Origin: Flavobacterium sp. BFFFF1
GTDB lineage: Bacteria; Bacteroidota; Bacteroidia; Flavobacteriales; Flavobacteriaceae
Direction: 5' to 3'
DNA length: 64,000 nt
NCBI RefSeq assembly: GCF_002256285.1
Contig: NZ_NKJE01000003.1
Location: forward strand, 62,001-126,000
A program made the position numbers and the translations under genes. Below are positions 17,002 through 26,104 of the stretch, piece after piece; the first letter of the stretch is position 1, and the number at the start of each line of letters is the position of its first letter. The notes below the pieces were generated by a model, which ran no database searches, was not told the origin of the DNA, and saw only the letters and a list, made by a program, of their open reading frames with translations.

Positions 17002-17379
17002 ATGTCAGAAAAAAACAAGAAGCAATTTGGGGTCTGGATGGACTCGCACCATGCAACGATTGTAGGAAAAGCGCAGGACGGCCAAGGTGATTTTATTATA
17101 CTGGGCCACGTGAGCAGTGCTGCCCGCGACAACAATTCAAACGAAAAAACGGCAAACAACCACGAAATTGGGCTGACGCAAAAGTTCTTTAAGGAAATCG
17201 CGGCAATGATGCCAAACATCGACCAGGTCCACATTACCGGCACCGGACAGGTGCAGGAACAATTTATGAAATTTCTTGCGGAAACGGCACAATACAAAAA
17301 TGCCGAATCGGAAGAAAGTACTTCAAACAAAATGAGCGAGGAAAACCTGGTATCTTTTATTGCGAAGCATTTTAATTAA
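17002..17379 (+). CDS. conserved small protein, possible eRF1/baeRF-like fold
   Basis: A 125-aa protein. FGVWMDSHHATIVGKAQDG followed later by IDQVHITGTGQVQEQFMKFL resembles the pattern of bacterial eRF1-like (baeRF/host-attachment-type) domains, in which an N-terminal strand-rich region precedes a lactam/glyc-rich ITGxGxxQ loop. The assignment is uncertain and based on pattern only. No signal peptide. It ends 23 nt before a strong terminator; the promoter-like TACCTTTA lies just before the start. Confidence 0.7.
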   Translation: MSEKNKKQFGVWMDSHHATIVGKAQDGQGDFIILGHVSSAARDNNSNEKTANNHEIGLTQKFFKEIAAMMPNIDQVHITGTGQVQEQFMKFLAETAQYKNAESEESTSNKMSEENLVSFIAKHFN

Positions 17380-17402
17380 AATTTTGCATTATTATTGATT
17401 CA

Positions 17403-17434
17403 CAAGCCGTTGATTTAACCAGCGGCTTTTTTTT
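17403..17434 (+). terminator. terminator after the 125-aa gene
   Basis: AAGCCGTTG / CAGCGGCTT hairpin followed by eight T. Confidence 0.85.
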
Positions 17435-17514
17435 ATGATATTGATTTATTCCTCCGTAAACGATGACGGTATGTCGGATTTTACTTATTTTCGGACAGCA
17501 ATTTGACCATCCGG

Positions 17515-18150
17515 ATGATAAAGAAGCATTTTATTTTGATTGGCACTGCCATAACGCTGTTGTTGATGACAACGGCCGCGATGTTTTATCCCGGCGGATC
17601 GATGTTTGATAAGCATAGTGTCGGTTATAGCTGGCGGCACAACTACGTCAGCAACCTGTTTGGTGAAGACGCGATCAATGGTATGCCTAATCCCGGGCGG
17701 TACTGGGCGCTTTGCAGCATGATCTTCCTTTCTGCCACCTGCTCCCTTTTCTTCATAGAGTTTTCCAGAAAGATCCCTGACGCACGCGCGGCAAAAATCA
17801 TCCGCTATTCAGGGATTACCTCAATGGTGTTTGCCGTTTTTATCGCAACGCCCCTGCATGACCTGATGATCTCGATATCAAGCAGTATTTTCCTGCTGAG
17901 CACCTTTTACATCACGGTATTTATCTTTAAATCGCGGCTTCACCTTTTTAAATGGCTCGCAGTCTTGTATCTCGCTGGTTTTTATGGAACGTTGTACATT
18001 TACAACTCAGGTGACGTACTGGAATACCTGGCTGTAATCCAAAAAGCGCTTTTTGCGATGACCGTGGTCGTGGTACTCGCATTGCATTATGGTACTAAGG
18101 CAACGGATTTTGTTCCAAAAAAGGATGTTACCCACGCCACAGACAATTAA
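17515..18150 (+). CDS. DUF998-like integral membrane protein
   Basis: The track ORF uses a TTG; I prefer ATG 17515 (MIKKHFILIGTAITLL). The 211-aa product has about six hydrophobic segments. An FYPGGS…HNYVSNLFG block after the first segment is reminiscent of DUF998 and related membrane proteins, whose function is unknown. The tail is short and basic (ATDFVPKK). It is unlinked to the AraC-type gene that follows after 140 nt, which has its own promoter-like element. Confidence 0.7.
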   Translation: MIKKHFILIGTAITLLLMTTAAMFYPGGSMFDKHSVGYSWRHNYVSNLFGEDAINGMPNPGRYWALCSMIFLSATCSLFFIEFSRKIPDARAAKIIRYSGITSMVFAVFIATPLHDLMISISSSIFLLSTFYITVFIFKSRLHLFKWLAVLYLAGFYGTLYIYNSGDVLEYLAVIQKALFAMTVVVVLALHYGTKATDFVPKKDVTHATDN

Positions 18151-18240
18151 GACGTCGTGCAAAGTTTATTGATGTAGTGCAAATTTGCCCGAATGGTTAT
18201 TTTTTAATAATTGTTAAAGCAATAGTTGTTTCCAAACCAA

Positions 18241-18248
18241 TAGATTTG
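18241..18248 (+). promoter_or_regulatory. -7 element TAGATTTG before the AraC-type regulator
   Basis: Exact TAnnTTTG match. A transcript from here would begin after about 18253, downstream of the track's ATG at 18251 region, which supports the internal start at 18290. Confidence 0.45.
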
Positions 18249-18289
18249 TGATGTATGCCCAAAAAATAATTAAAACCACCCGACGGCCT

Positions 18290-19492
18290 ATGATTTTCCA
18301 ATTTGGATTTTACAGTTCGCTTTTGCTCATTACTTTTTCGCAGGGTATTCTTTACAGCCTGTTGCTTTTGAGGAAAGGAATAAAAAATGGAGACAAATCA
18401 AACTACTGGCTTAGCGGTTTTATTTTTGTATGCAGCCTGTATGTAGCGCCCTGGATGCTTGGGTTTGCTGGTTGGTACGACAACCAACCTTATCGGGACA
18501 TTTTATTTTATACCCCGTTTCATCAATTATTCTTATTTGGTCCTTTAATTTTCTTTTACACACAAAGCCTTTTAAACCCGAATTTCAGGTTATCGGTAAA
18601 GTCGGCGTGGCATTTTCTTCCCGCAGTGTTGTACCTGTTGTACAGTCTTGGGATGTGGGTATATGACCAACTGATCCATCACGGCTACTATTTTTATGCT
18701 GATGGTGCGGATAAGGATTTTGACTTTTGGTACCAGTGCTGCGGATTCATTTCCATGCTTGTCTACCTGGTGCTGAGTATCCGATTTTACAATATTTACA
18801 GGCGTTTTGTTTTCCAGGTCACCAGCTTTGCCGAAAGCATCCTGTTTAAATGGGTAAAAACGTATTTGGTTTCGTTTTTGGTTTTAATGTTGTTGCCGAT
18901 TGCTTTTGATTTGCTTGGATTGATTTTTCCCGAAGTAAAGACGTATACCGGAAGCTGGTGGTTTTTCCTCGCTTTTTCGATTGTGATGTATTACATCGCC
19001 ATTACAGCCTACTCCAACCCGGTGATTTCAAAAATACCGTTCAGGTTGTCCTTTTTTGACTCCCATCCGGTCATGTTGCTGGCAGACGATCAACATCCGG
19101 AAACCGAAAATGTCATTGCAGTGGAAGAGGATAGCATCCCCGTTTCTGACAATGCAGAAATCCGGGAATGGAAAATCCGGATCGAAGCGTTGATGGAGCA
19201 GCAGCAGCTGTTTAAAAATCCGGAATTGACATTATCAGAGGTGGCACGATTGCTGCAAAGCAATGCCTCGGTCATTTCAAAAGTGGTAAACCAGGGATTC
19301 GGGCAGAATTTTAATGACCTGATTAATAAGTACCGTACTGAGGCCGTTATCAAATGTATTGCGGATGGCGCGCATAAAAAATCCACATTACTGGGCATTG
19401 CATTTGACTGTGGCTTTAATTCAAAGGCCACTTTCAACCGGGCTTTTAAAAAACACACAGGCCGCTCACCAAAAGATTATACAGCAGTCTGA
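18290..19492 (+). CDS. membrane-anchored AraC family transcriptional regulator
   Basis: A 400-aa protein from ATG 18290 (MIFQFGFYSSLLLITFSQGI). Residues 1-250 hold about seven hydrophobic segments; residues ~300-400 are an AraC/XylS HTH domain (TLSEVARLLQSNASVISKVV and GIAFDCGFNSKATFNRAFKK, ending KHTGRSPKDY). This membrane-sensor plus AraC output layout is common in Bacteroidota and is thought to sense envelope or extracellular signals directly. The downstream GIN-domain operon is a possible but unproven target. Confidence 0.9.
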   Translation: MIFQFGFYSSLLLITFSQGILYSLLLLRKGIKNGDKSNYWLSGFIFVCSLYVAPWMLGFAGWYDNQPYRDILFYTPFHQLFLFGPLIFFYTQSLLNPNFRLSVKSAWHFLPAVLYLLYSLGMWVYDQLIHHGYYFYADGADKDFDFWYQCCGFISMLVYLVLSIRFYNIYRRFVFQVTSFAESILFKWVKTYLVSFLVLMLLPIAFDLLGLIFPEVKTYTGSWWFFLAFSIVMYYIAITAYSNPVISKIPFRLSFFDSHPVMLLADDQHPETENVIAVEEDSIPVSDNAEIREWKIRIEALMEQQQLFKNPELTLSEVARLLQSNASVISKVVNQGFGQNFNDLINKYRTEAVIKCIADGAHKKSTLLGIAFDCGFNSKATFNRAFKKHTGRSPKDYTAV

Positions 19493-19504
19493 TACACATA
19501 GGTC

Positions 19505-19520
19505 TCAAATCATGATTTGA
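19505..19520. repeat. palindrome TCAAATCATGATTTGA
   Basis: Perfect 16-bp palindrome a few bases after the AraC-type gene. A near-identical copy (one base different) is at 7957-7972. Copies in two unrelated intergenic spots suggest a dispersed genomic element or a shared regulator site. Confidence 0.7.
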
Positions 19521-19579
19521 AGCGATTGACGCGGATAGATGGCGCAAATTTGCCTTGTATAACGCTAAAATCAATTATC

Positions 19580-20260
19580 ATGAAAAGCAAAAATTTATTC
19601 TTCACACTTGCATTATTTATTGCAGTACACATGTCCGGGCAAGTCAATGGATCCGGAAAAATCATTTCCAAAACCTACGATTACAAAAACTTTGACAAGA
19701 TCAGCCTGATGGATCTTACGGGAAAGGTGTCCATCGAAATCGGAAAAACCTGGTCCATTAAGACCGAGATCGACGACAACCTGCAGGACCTTTTGGAGTT
19801 CACCCGGAACGAAAAAGAACACCTGCTTGCAATTTCATTCAAAGGCAATCAAAAAAGCAAAATGTACATCGGGCAATCGAATGTCAAAATTACGATTACG
19901 ATGCCCGAAGCCTCAGTCATCATCCAGGATGGCAACAGCGACCTTACCATCACCAATCTGTCTGGCCGTTACCTTCGGATTGAAAACCTCTCGAATGGCA
20001 ACATTACCGCGTCCGGCAAAGTAGACCAGGTAGACATCCGCCACGATGGAAACGGCGATGTTGACGCCGGGAAACTGGTTTGTGCTGTCGCAGAAATTAA
20101 AAGCTCAGGCAACGGCGATGTGACCATATGCGCCAACGAAGCACTTGACGCATCTGGTTCAGGCAATGGAGAAATCGTCAACACCGGAAAGGCATCGTTT
20201 TCCAAAACATCATCAAAGCAGGGCAACGGCAAACTCATCAAAAAAATAAACCAACGTTAA
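19580..20260 (+). CDS. GIN domain-containing (DUF2807) secreted protein
   Basis: Starting at ATG 19580 gives a 226-aa protein with a signal peptide (MKSKNLFFTLALFIAVHMSG). The remainder is the GIN/DUF2807 repeat fold: short beta-rich repeats with GNG and SGNGDV turns (SNGNITASGKVDQVDIRHDG, SSGNGDVTIC). The domain forms a right-handed beta structure common in Bacteroidota surface or periplasmic proteins. Function unknown. First gene of an apparent operon with DoxX and a lipoprotein. Confidence 0.85.
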   Translation: MKSKNLFFTLALFIAVHMSGQVNGSGKIISKTYDYKNFDKISLMDLTGKVSIEIGKTWSIKTEIDDNLQDLLEFTRNEKEHLLAISFKGNQKSKMYIGQSNVKITITMPEASVIIQDGNSDLTITNLSGRYLRIENLSNGNITASGKVDQVDIRHDGNGDVDAGKLVCAVAEIKSSGNGDVTICANEALDASGSGNGEIVNTGKASFSKTSSKQGNGKLIKKINQR

Positions 20261-20270
20261 TACAATCCCT

Positions 20271-20762
20271 ATGAAAAAAATACTCTCCCGGTTAACCAAA
20301 CCAATGACAATGAAATATTGGTGGCAGGATCTTTTGTTCGCAATTCCAAGGATCGTCTGCGGCTATTTACTGACCTCAAATTTCGGTGCTGCCAAGTTTG
20401 GCATGCCCTGGTCCCCTCCCGATAACAATCTCGGTTTGTTTGAAGTGGCGTTCTGGTTCCCGAACGATGTCGCCCAGTATGGCGGAATATTCGCTACGTT
20501 TTCTGTGTTCTTCGCCTGGATGGGTGCCTTCAGCGAAGCGGTAGGAGGCTTGATGCTGGTGGTGGGATTCCAGACGCGTATTGCCTCATTCCTGTTGGTC
20601 TGGACAATGATTGTCGCTTCTTTTGTACAGCATTTACATGATGACATGTGGAATAAACTCCCCGGCATGGGCTTTTTATGGGTGGCGATCTTTACCACTA
20701 TTTTGGGATCAGGAAAGTTTGGACTCGATTATCTACTAACACTAAAATCAAACAAAAAATGA
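20271..20762 (+). CDS. DoxX family membrane protein
   Basis: A 163-aa integral membrane protein with four hydrophobic segments typical of DoxX/SURF4-like proteins: IPRIVCGYLLTSNFGAAKF, GGIFATFSVFFAWMGAFSEA, VGGLMLVVGFQTRIASFLLV and FLWVAIFTTILGSGKFGLDY. The GAFSEAVGGLMLVVGFQTR motif is a family hallmark. Roles reported for relatives include redox or quinone-linked functions; none is specific here. The stop TGA overlaps the ATG of the next gene (ATGA). Confidence 0.88.
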   Translation: MKKILSRLTKPMTMKYWWQDLLFAIPRIVCGYLLTSNFGAAKFGMPWSPPDNNLGLFEVAFWFPNDVAQYGGIFATFSVFFAWMGAFSEAVGGLMLVVGFQTRIASFLLVWTMIVASFVQHLHDDMWNKLPGMGFLWVAIFTTILGSGKFGLDYLLTLKSNKK

Positions 20763-21121
20763 ATGCATTTACCAAATTAATCATTCTTGCTGTGTTGGGA
20801 TTACTAACCAGCTGTGTGCAGCCCTCTTACAATCGTACCGTCGTTTTTGAACTGGATGCCAAAGCGGTCAAAGACATCAAAACCGTTGGGATTCGCGGAA
20901 ATGACAAACCACTGAACTGGGAAAACGATTATCCGATGCAGTTTGACCCTAAAGACAGCCTTTATAAAGCTACCGTCACCGGAAAAACCGGGTATCTTTT
21001 TACCGAATTTAAGTTTGTTGTAAATGGGGATTTTGAACTTAAGGAGCGTGACAACAGGAAAGTGTATTTTAAAAATCAGGATACGATCGTGTACAAAGCC
21101 ACATTTGATAAACTTCCTTAG
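20759..21121 (+). CDS. lipoprotein with glycogen/starch-binding-like (CBM48/E-set) domain
   Basis: ATG 20759 overlaps the DoxX stop by four bases, indicating translational coupling; the earlier track start is in the DoxX frame's shadow. The 120-aa product begins MNAFTKLIILAVLGLLTSCV, a lipoprotein signal with lipobox LTSC. The mature part (VGIRGNDKPLNWENDYPMQF, YLFTEFKFVVNGDFE) has the pattern of carbohydrate-binding E-set modules used in glycoside-binding or linked to DUF4397-like proteins. Ligand unknown. Confidence 0.75.
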   Translation: MNAFTKLIILAVLGLLTSCVQPSYNRTVVFELDAKAVKDIKTVGIRGNDKPLNWENDYPMQFDPKDSLYKATVTGKTGYLFTEFKFVVNGDFELKERDNRKVYFKNQDTIVYKATFDKLP

Positions 21122-21125
21122 ACTA

Positions 21126-21548
21126 TTACTTTAAAGTCAGGACCAACAGCCCTGCGATGATCAGGCTGCCACCAACCGCCATCTTCCATGTGAATTGTTC
21201 ATTCAGGAGAAGCAGCGACAGCAGCACGGTAATCACAATGCTTCCCTTATCAATCAATGCGACCTGTGAAACATCGCCGAGCTTTACCGCGCGGAAGTAG
21301 AATATCCAGGACAACCCAGCAGTAATTCCGGAAATGGAAAGTATTAGAATATCATTTCCGGAAAGGTTCTTAAAATCCTTCGCTGATTGGAAAAATAGCG
21401 CATTTATGGCAACGACAATCACCACTGAAATCGTCCGTACTACAAGTCCTGTATCGCTGCTGACATTTTTCAATCCCATCTTGGCTATGACAGAAGTAAG
21501 TCCGGCGAAGAACATCGAGATTATCGCGAAGACGATCCAGTTTTTCAT
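21126..21548 (-). CDS. EamA/DMT family transporter, half-size
   Basis: A 140-aa protein with five hydrophobic segments and one EamA unit (ISGITAGLSWIFYFRAVKLG then a KGSIVITVLLSLLLLNEQFT block). Full EamA transporters have two such units; single-unit proteins are thought to act as dimers, as in the SMR group. Substrate unknown. It converges with the lipoprotein gene. Confidence 0.85.
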   Translation of the reverse strand: MKNWIVFAIISMFFAGLTSVIAKMGLKNVSSDTGLVVRTISVVIVVAINALFFQSAKDFKNLSGNDILILSISGITAGLSWIFYFRAVKLGDVSQVALIDKGSIVITVLLSLLLLNEQFTWKMAVGGSLIIAGLLVLTLK

Positions 21549-21622
21549 AATGAAGGCATAAGTGTATGCGTAAATTTAAAAAAATAGATTGGATTAATTA
21601 TATTTGGTCCAAACGCAATGCG

Positions 21623-22039
21623 ATGGCAAAAAATAAAACTACTGAGACCGACGTGAATGTCGAGGATTTTGTCAATAAAGTCGGTCACGAAGGAAAACGC
21701 AACGATTCGTTTAAACTCATGGCACTTTTCAGTTCGCTGACAGGTAAAGAGCCCAAAATGTGGGGACCGACGATCATCGGGTTTGACAGCTACCATTACA
21801 AATATGCCAGCGGACATGAAGGCGAAGCCCCTCTGGCGGGTTTTTCGCCGCGAAAAGATGCGATCGTCCTGTATTTCGCCTCCGATTATAAGGACCGTGA
21901 CGCCTTGCTTGAAAAATTGGGGAAACATAAAAGTTCAAAAGCCTGCATTTATGTAAAAAAACTCGAAGACATTGATTTGGGTATTTTGGAGCAGATGATC
22001 CTGAACTCGATGGCAGCGATTCGTGAATTATATCCCTGA
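21623..22039 (+). CDS. DUF1801 domain-containing protein
   Basis: From ATG 21623 (MAKNKTTETDVNVEDFVNKV) a 138-aa soluble protein. The DUF1801/YdhG-like core is visible in LFSSLTGKEPKMWGPTIIGF, DSYHYKYASG and CIYVKKLEDIDLGILEQMI. The family has been linked to iron handling in Bacillus (Fra-type) but this relation is remote. A -7 element TATATTTG lies at 21599-21606, which supports the internal start. Confidence 0.82.
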   Translation: MAKNKTTETDVNVEDFVNKVGHEGKRNDSFKLMALFSSLTGKEPKMWGPTIIGFDSYHYKYASGHEGEAPLAGFSPRKDAIVLYFASDYKDRDALLEKLGKHKSSKACIYVKKLEDIDLGILEQMILNSMAAIRELYP

Positions 22040-22084
22040 AATACATGATAAGAAAATAAAACGTCCCTAAGTAACGCACTTTAT

Positions 22085-22762
22085 ATGAAACGACCTTTGT
22101 TGATTTTTTTGGCGGTGTTCGTCATTTTCGGTTATTCGTTTATCGGGGCAACTGCTAAAGTTGAAGGCGAGTATGCAAAAATCAAACAACCGTTGGTAGA
22201 AGACACCTTGGTCTATCTCAAAAAATTATCGGTTACAGGCGATTTCGACGGCGATGGTAAGCAGGATACCATTTATCAGAATACGCTTAGTGGCATTACC
22301 CATCAGTTTGTCGATAGTTTTCCGGCCAGCGCATGGGATTCTATACAAATCTATTTTGACCGAATTGACGCCGATGTGTTTTTAACTGTCCGCAATCGGA
22401 AGTGCGATACGTTGCACCTTGGCTCCGGCGGCGGACTCTATTGCCTGATTAATATGGGTGATAACAACAAGGATAAGAAAGACGAGATCGCTTTAGTGTT
22501 GGATAATTATAGTTTTACAAACATCAGCAATTGCACTATTTACTCGCTTTGTGGCAGCCAGTGGCAGGAACTGAAAACTTTTCAAATCCACCAGTTTGCT
22601 TTTGAGTATGAAGGTATTGATGAACCCGTCTTTAAACGGATTAAGGGATTTTTAGAGTCCCGGAAAAACAAATGGTTTTATATTGATTACATGGATTGGT
22701 TTAATGCCGAAAAAAATCAGGATACTGTTTTGAAACCCTTGAAAATAAGGAAGTGTAATTGA
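22085..22762 (+). CDS. secreted FG-GAP-like protein, unknown function
   Basis: A 225-aa protein with a signal/TM segment (MKRPLLIFLAVFVIFGYSFI). Downstream, VTGDFDGDGKQDTIY is a Ca-binding-like FG-GAP motif and MGDNNKDKKDEIALVLDNYS is a second acidic Asp-rich loop; such sequences occur in secreted beta-propeller proteins and in lysozyme-inhibitor-like proteins of Bacteroidota. No catalytic motif. The gene converges with the RecD-like helicase gene. Confidence 0.7.
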   Translation: MKRPLLIFLAVFVIFGYSFIGATAKVEGEYAKIKQPLVEDTLVYLKKLSVTGDFDGDGKQDTIYQNTLSGITHQFVDSFPASAWDSIQIYFDRIDADVFLTVRNRKCDTLHLGSGGGLYCLINMGDNNKDKKDEIALVLDNYSFTNISNCTIYSLCGSQWQELKTFQIHQFAFEYEGIDEPVFKRIKGFLESRKNKWFYIDYMDWFNAEKNQDTVLKPLKIRKCN

Positions 22763-24184
22763 TTACTCTTCAAAATATTCCTTGCCAAACCCAATCAGGT
22801 ATAATTTATCCTTCGCCCGGGTCATCGCGGTGTACAACCAGCGCACGTAATCCCTATTGATGCCATCCGGAAGGTACGGTTGTTCTACAAAAACGGTGCT
22901 CCATTGACCACCTTGTGACTTATGACAGGTGATCGCATATGAGAACTTCACCTGTAAAGCATTGAAATATTCATTTTCCTTTACTTTCAGGAAACGCCGG
23001 TATTGTGCCGTTTCATGCTCATAATCCTTCATCACCTCATTGTACAATTTGTTCGATTCGTCATACGTCAGTGAGGGCGATTCGCTGTGGATGGTATCGA
23101 GCAACAACACGGTATCAAACGGAATCTGTTCCGGATAATCGATCATCCGGATGCGTACTTTGGCAAATTTAAAACCATACAACTCTTTCAAGCCATAAAT
23201 CTGGAGTACTTCAATAATATCACCATTGGCAATAAAACCAGCGACATCCGATTCCTTAAGCCAGAAATAATTGTTCTTGACTACCATCAGTAAATCGCCT
23301 GCGGAAAGTTCGCTTTCCTTATCTAGGATTCTGGACCTGATCTGTTGGTTATATTGGTTCGCACGTTTATTTGACCGGACTATGAACGCCGTATCCTCAA
23401 TGCCAAGATTCGCATAAGCGGAGTGGATCGCATCCTGAATTTCATAGCTGTCTGTCAACCGGACAATATCCTTGAAATGACTGAGTTCGAACCTGAATTC
23501 CTCGTAAAAATCTTCCTGCAGCATCTCTCGAAGCAAGGTCGCATTGTACAGAATTCCTGAGCCTTCCTCCTGCCGCATGACTTCATCGAGTTCGATATTG
23601 TAGACGTCCTTTTGGTAATGCAGGGAAAGCGTGTCCGTATCCAAAGCCGGCGATACCTCCAGATTAACGGGTGGAAGCTGCGCAGTATCACCCAGCAAAA
23701 TCAATTTACAGCCCGTCCCGGAGTAGATATAGGAAATCAAATCATCGAGCAGCGAGCCATTCTCGTACATTTTGCTATCAGAAACCGAATCGGAGATCAT
23801 CGACGCTTCATCAACAATGAAAATGGTGTTTTTATGCTTATTGGGCTGTAGCGTAAAGGATACCCCGCCTACTTTTTTCTTTGGAAAATAAATCTTTTTA
23901 TGAATCGTCAGCGCTTGTTTCTTTGAGTAATTTGCGATGACTTTAGCAGCGCGCCCGGTGGGTGCCAGCAATACATATTTTTTATTGATCTCGGGCAGGT
24001 TGCTTACAATGGCTGAAATTACGGTCGTTTTTCCAGTTCCGGCGTAGCCTTTGAGCACAAAAATTTCGTCCTGGATTTTATTGGTTACAAAATCCGAAAC
24101 CTGCTGAAAGAAAATATCCTGTTTGTAGGTAGGCTGGAATGGAAAATTTCTTTTCAGGATCGTATAGAATTCGCGGGCGTCCAT
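22763..24184 (-). CDS. RecD-like AAA ATPase / DNA helicase
   Basis: Starts at ATG 24182-24184 (MDAREFYTILKRNFPFQPTY). A 473-aa superfamily 1B helicase: Walker A GYAGTGKT at residues 46-53, LLAPTGRAAKVI (motif Ia), TIFIVDEASMIS (motif II), LILLGDTAQLPPV (motif III), and SYAITCHKSQGGQW plus LYTAMTRAKDKL near the C-terminus (motifs V/VI). Relatives resemble RecD2 but lack its long N-terminal extension; this form is common in Bacteroidota as a free-standing helicase. It starts divergently from the DUF3822 gene. Confidence 0.93.
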   Translation of the reverse strand: MDAREFYTILKRNFPFQPTYKQDIFFQQVSDFVTNKIQDEIFVLKGYAGTGKTTVISAIVSNLPEINKKYVLLAPTGRAAKVIANYSKKQALTIHKKIYFPKKKVGGVSFTLQPNKHKNTIFIVDEASMISDSVSDSKMYENGSLLDDLISYIYSGTGCKLILLGDTAQLPPVNLEVSPALDTDTLSLHYQKDVYNIELDEVMRQEEGSGILYNATLLREMLQEDFYEEFRFELSHFKDIVRLTDSYEIQDAIHSAYANLGIEDTAFIVRSNKRANQYNQQIRSRILDKESELSAGDLLMVVKNNYFWLKESDVAGFIANGDIIEVLQIYGLKELYGFKFAKVRIRMIDYPEQIPFDTVLLLDTIHSESPSLTYDESNKLYNEVMKDYEHETAQYRRFLKVKENEYFNALQVKFSYAITCHKSQGGQWSTVFVEQPYLPDGINRDYVRWLYTAMTRAKDKLYLIGFGKEYFEE

Positions 24185-24283
24185 GTGATTTTTTGTCTTG
24201 CCGCAAAGTACGCAAAGTTTCCCCGAAATATCATGGGCACAAACCACCAAAAAAATTGTAAGTTTGCCTCATTCACAATTTAT

Positions 24284-25102
24284 ATGTCGGCCAATACCAG
24301 CATCACCGAAAAAAACTACAGAAAACTGATTATCCGCGCGGGCCTGGAGGGTTTCTCCTTTGCCGTTAAGGACACGCTGAACAATCAGATCCTGTCATTT
24401 GAAACGGTTGATTTTTCCGGTTATCCGCGTACGCACAAAGTGGAAGAACATTATTGGAAAGCGTTTCTGGAATACCGTGAGCTGACAAAAATATACGATG
24501 AAGTGGTTGTATTGCATGACAACAGCCTGAACACTTTTGTGCCATCAGCACTGTTTGATGAGGCATATGCGGGAAGTTACCTTCAATACAACACCAAAGT
24601 TTTTGAATCCGATTTCTTTACGTTCGACAGTATAGAAAGTCCGGAAATCAAGAATGTATACGTTCCTTATGTGAACATCAATAATTTTTTGATTGACCAA
24701 TTTGGGCCATTTGAATACAGGCACGTAAGTACTGTGTTGGTTTCGAGGCTGCTCGACCTTTCTAAAAACGTCGACGAAAAGCAGGTCTTCGTTCATTTCG
24801 AAAACAAATGTTTCCAGATTGTGGTGGTCCAAAACAGGAAACTGTTGCTGTTTAATTCTTTCGAATTCCAGAATGCCGCGGATTTTATCTACTACCTATT
24901 ATTTACCGCTGAACAGCTGAACCTGAATCCTGAAAGTTTCCGGTTGCAGCTCCTTGGCGCAATAATTGAGGACAGCGAACTGTTGCGGATTGCCTACAAA
25001 TATGTCCGCTATGTTTCACTGTTGGAAACAACGGCTTTGACTTTTCAGAATGACTTTTCACACGACCAGAATCTGCAGCATTTTATCTTACTCCAATCAT
25101 GA
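24284..25102 (+). CDS. DUF3822 family protein
   Basis: A 272-aa protein from ATG 24284 (MSANTSITEKNYRKLIIRAG). It matches my recollection of DUF3822, a Bacteroidota family with an actin/hsp70-like fold whose genes sit directly before rsmD; the start and order here fit. Its stop overlaps the rsmD start by four bases (ATGA), so the two are co-translated. Function unknown. Confidence 0.82.
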   Translation: MSANTSITEKNYRKLIIRAGLEGFSFAVKDTLNNQILSFETVDFSGYPRTHKVEEHYWKAFLEYRELTKIYDEVVVLHDNSLNTFVPSALFDEAYAGSYLQYNTKVFESDFFTFDSIESPEIKNVYVPYVNINNFLIDQFGPFEYRHVSTVLVSRLLDLSKNVDEKQVFVHFENKCFQIVVVQNRKLLLFNSFEFQNAADFIYYLLFTAEQLNLNPESFRLQLLGAIIEDSELLRIAYKYVRYVSLLETTALTFQNDFSHDQNLQHFILLQS

Positions 25103-25680
25103 GGATTATTTCAGGAAAATACAAAGGACGGCGCATTAGTGCTCCAAAAAACCTGCCCGTACGGCCAACGACCGATATGAGCAAGGAAGCACTTTTCAAT
25201 ATTATCAACAACCACTTTAATTTCAGCGGATTAAAAGTCCTCGATCTTTTTTCAGGTACGGGCAACATCAGCTATGAGTTTGCTTCGCGTGGCAGTGCAC
25301 CGATTGTCAGTGTTGACGGCGATTTCGGCTGTGTGAAATTCATTAAGCAGACCGCGTCCGAATTTGACTTTGACATCGCTGCAATAAGAAGTGACGTTTT
25401 TAAATTCCTTGAAAAACACAAGGGTTCGTATGACATTATCTTTGCCGATCCGCCATACGGAATGGATCAGGCCTCATTTGATAAGGTAATTAAACTGGTT
25501 TTTGAAAATGAACTGCTCGAAGAAGACGGTATGATGGTGGTGGAACATTCCAAATACACGCCGCTGGACCATTTGATCCATTTCTCCTATAAGAAAAGCT
25601 ATGGTGGCTCCTTTTTCTCTTTCTTTGAATTTGAAAGCAATGAAGCACAGGATATTGAAGAAGGCACCGAAGAGGAATAG
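25099..25680 (+). CDS. rsmD: 16S rRNA (guanine(966)-N(2))-methyltransferase RsmD
   Basis: A 193-aa Rossmann-fold methyltransferase of normal RsmD length. MRIISGKYKGRRISAPKN is the characteristic N-terminus, VLDLFSGTGNISYE is the SAM-binding loop, and FADPPYG is the catalytic DPPY motif of N6/N2 amino-group methyltransferases. It methylates G966 in the 30S subunit head (E. coli numbering). Follows DUF3822 with a four-base overlap. Confidence 0.95.
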   Translation: MRIISGKYKGRRISAPKNLPVRPTTDMSKEALFNIINNHFNFSGLKVLDLFSGTGNISYEFASRGSAPIVSVDGDFGCVKFIKQTASEFDFDIAAIRSDVFKFLEKHKGSYDIIFADPPYGMDQASFDKVIKLVFENELLEEDGMMVVEHSKYTPLDHLIHFSYKKSYGGSFFSFFEFESNEAQDIEEGTEEE

Positions 25681-25733
25681 TTTTAAACGGATGCTGGGCA
25701 ACCAGAAAACCAATCCCAACTATCGACGCTTTC

Positions 25734-25769
25734 CGTTAATTATTAATTGTTAACTATTAATTGTTAATT
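25734..25769. repeat. TTAATTGTTAAC-type degenerate repeat
   Basis: Several copies of attaattgttaa/ttaactattaatt heptamer-like units between rsmD and the 3' end of rnpB; same family of simple intergenic repeats as at 4082 and 50515. Confidence 0.65.
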
Positions 25770-25778
25770 AAAAAAAAA

Positions 25779-26100
25779 GCAGGCCTGTAAGCCGGATTCT
25801 GTATCCCGATAAATCGGAATCCTTATCATTTATCTAGGCGCAAAGTTACCCGTGCGCTCAATCTTTCTACCCTTCGACAGCGGACGAGAAGCCCTTAAAA
25901 GCCGATATACTTGAAATTTCACCGCATAGAGTTTACCTGGTTTCACTACAGCTTCACCTGTACATACTTTCTGTTGCACTTGTCCTAATCCCGTCCCTAT
26001 AACTATAGATACGGAACCGACGGGCGTTACCCGCTATGCTTCTCTTTGGTGTCCGGACTTTCCTCTCCCGACATATGTTGGAAGCGATAAGGCGGCCTGC
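25779..26100 (-). ncRNA. rnpB: RNase P RNA (M1 RNA)
   Basis: The minus strand contains GAGAGGAAAGTCCGGACAC near the 5' end and ACAGAATCCGGCTTACAGGC near the 3' end, the two universally conserved blocks of bacterial RNase P RNA. The ends pair perfectly as helix P1 (GCAGGCC with GGCCTGC), which fixes the ends at 26100 and 25779. Length about 322 nt, bacterial type A as far as can be judged. A TAGCTTTG -7 element (26105-26112 on the plus strand as CAAAGCTA) sits just upstream. Confidence 0.95.
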
Positions 26101-26104
26101 GGTG

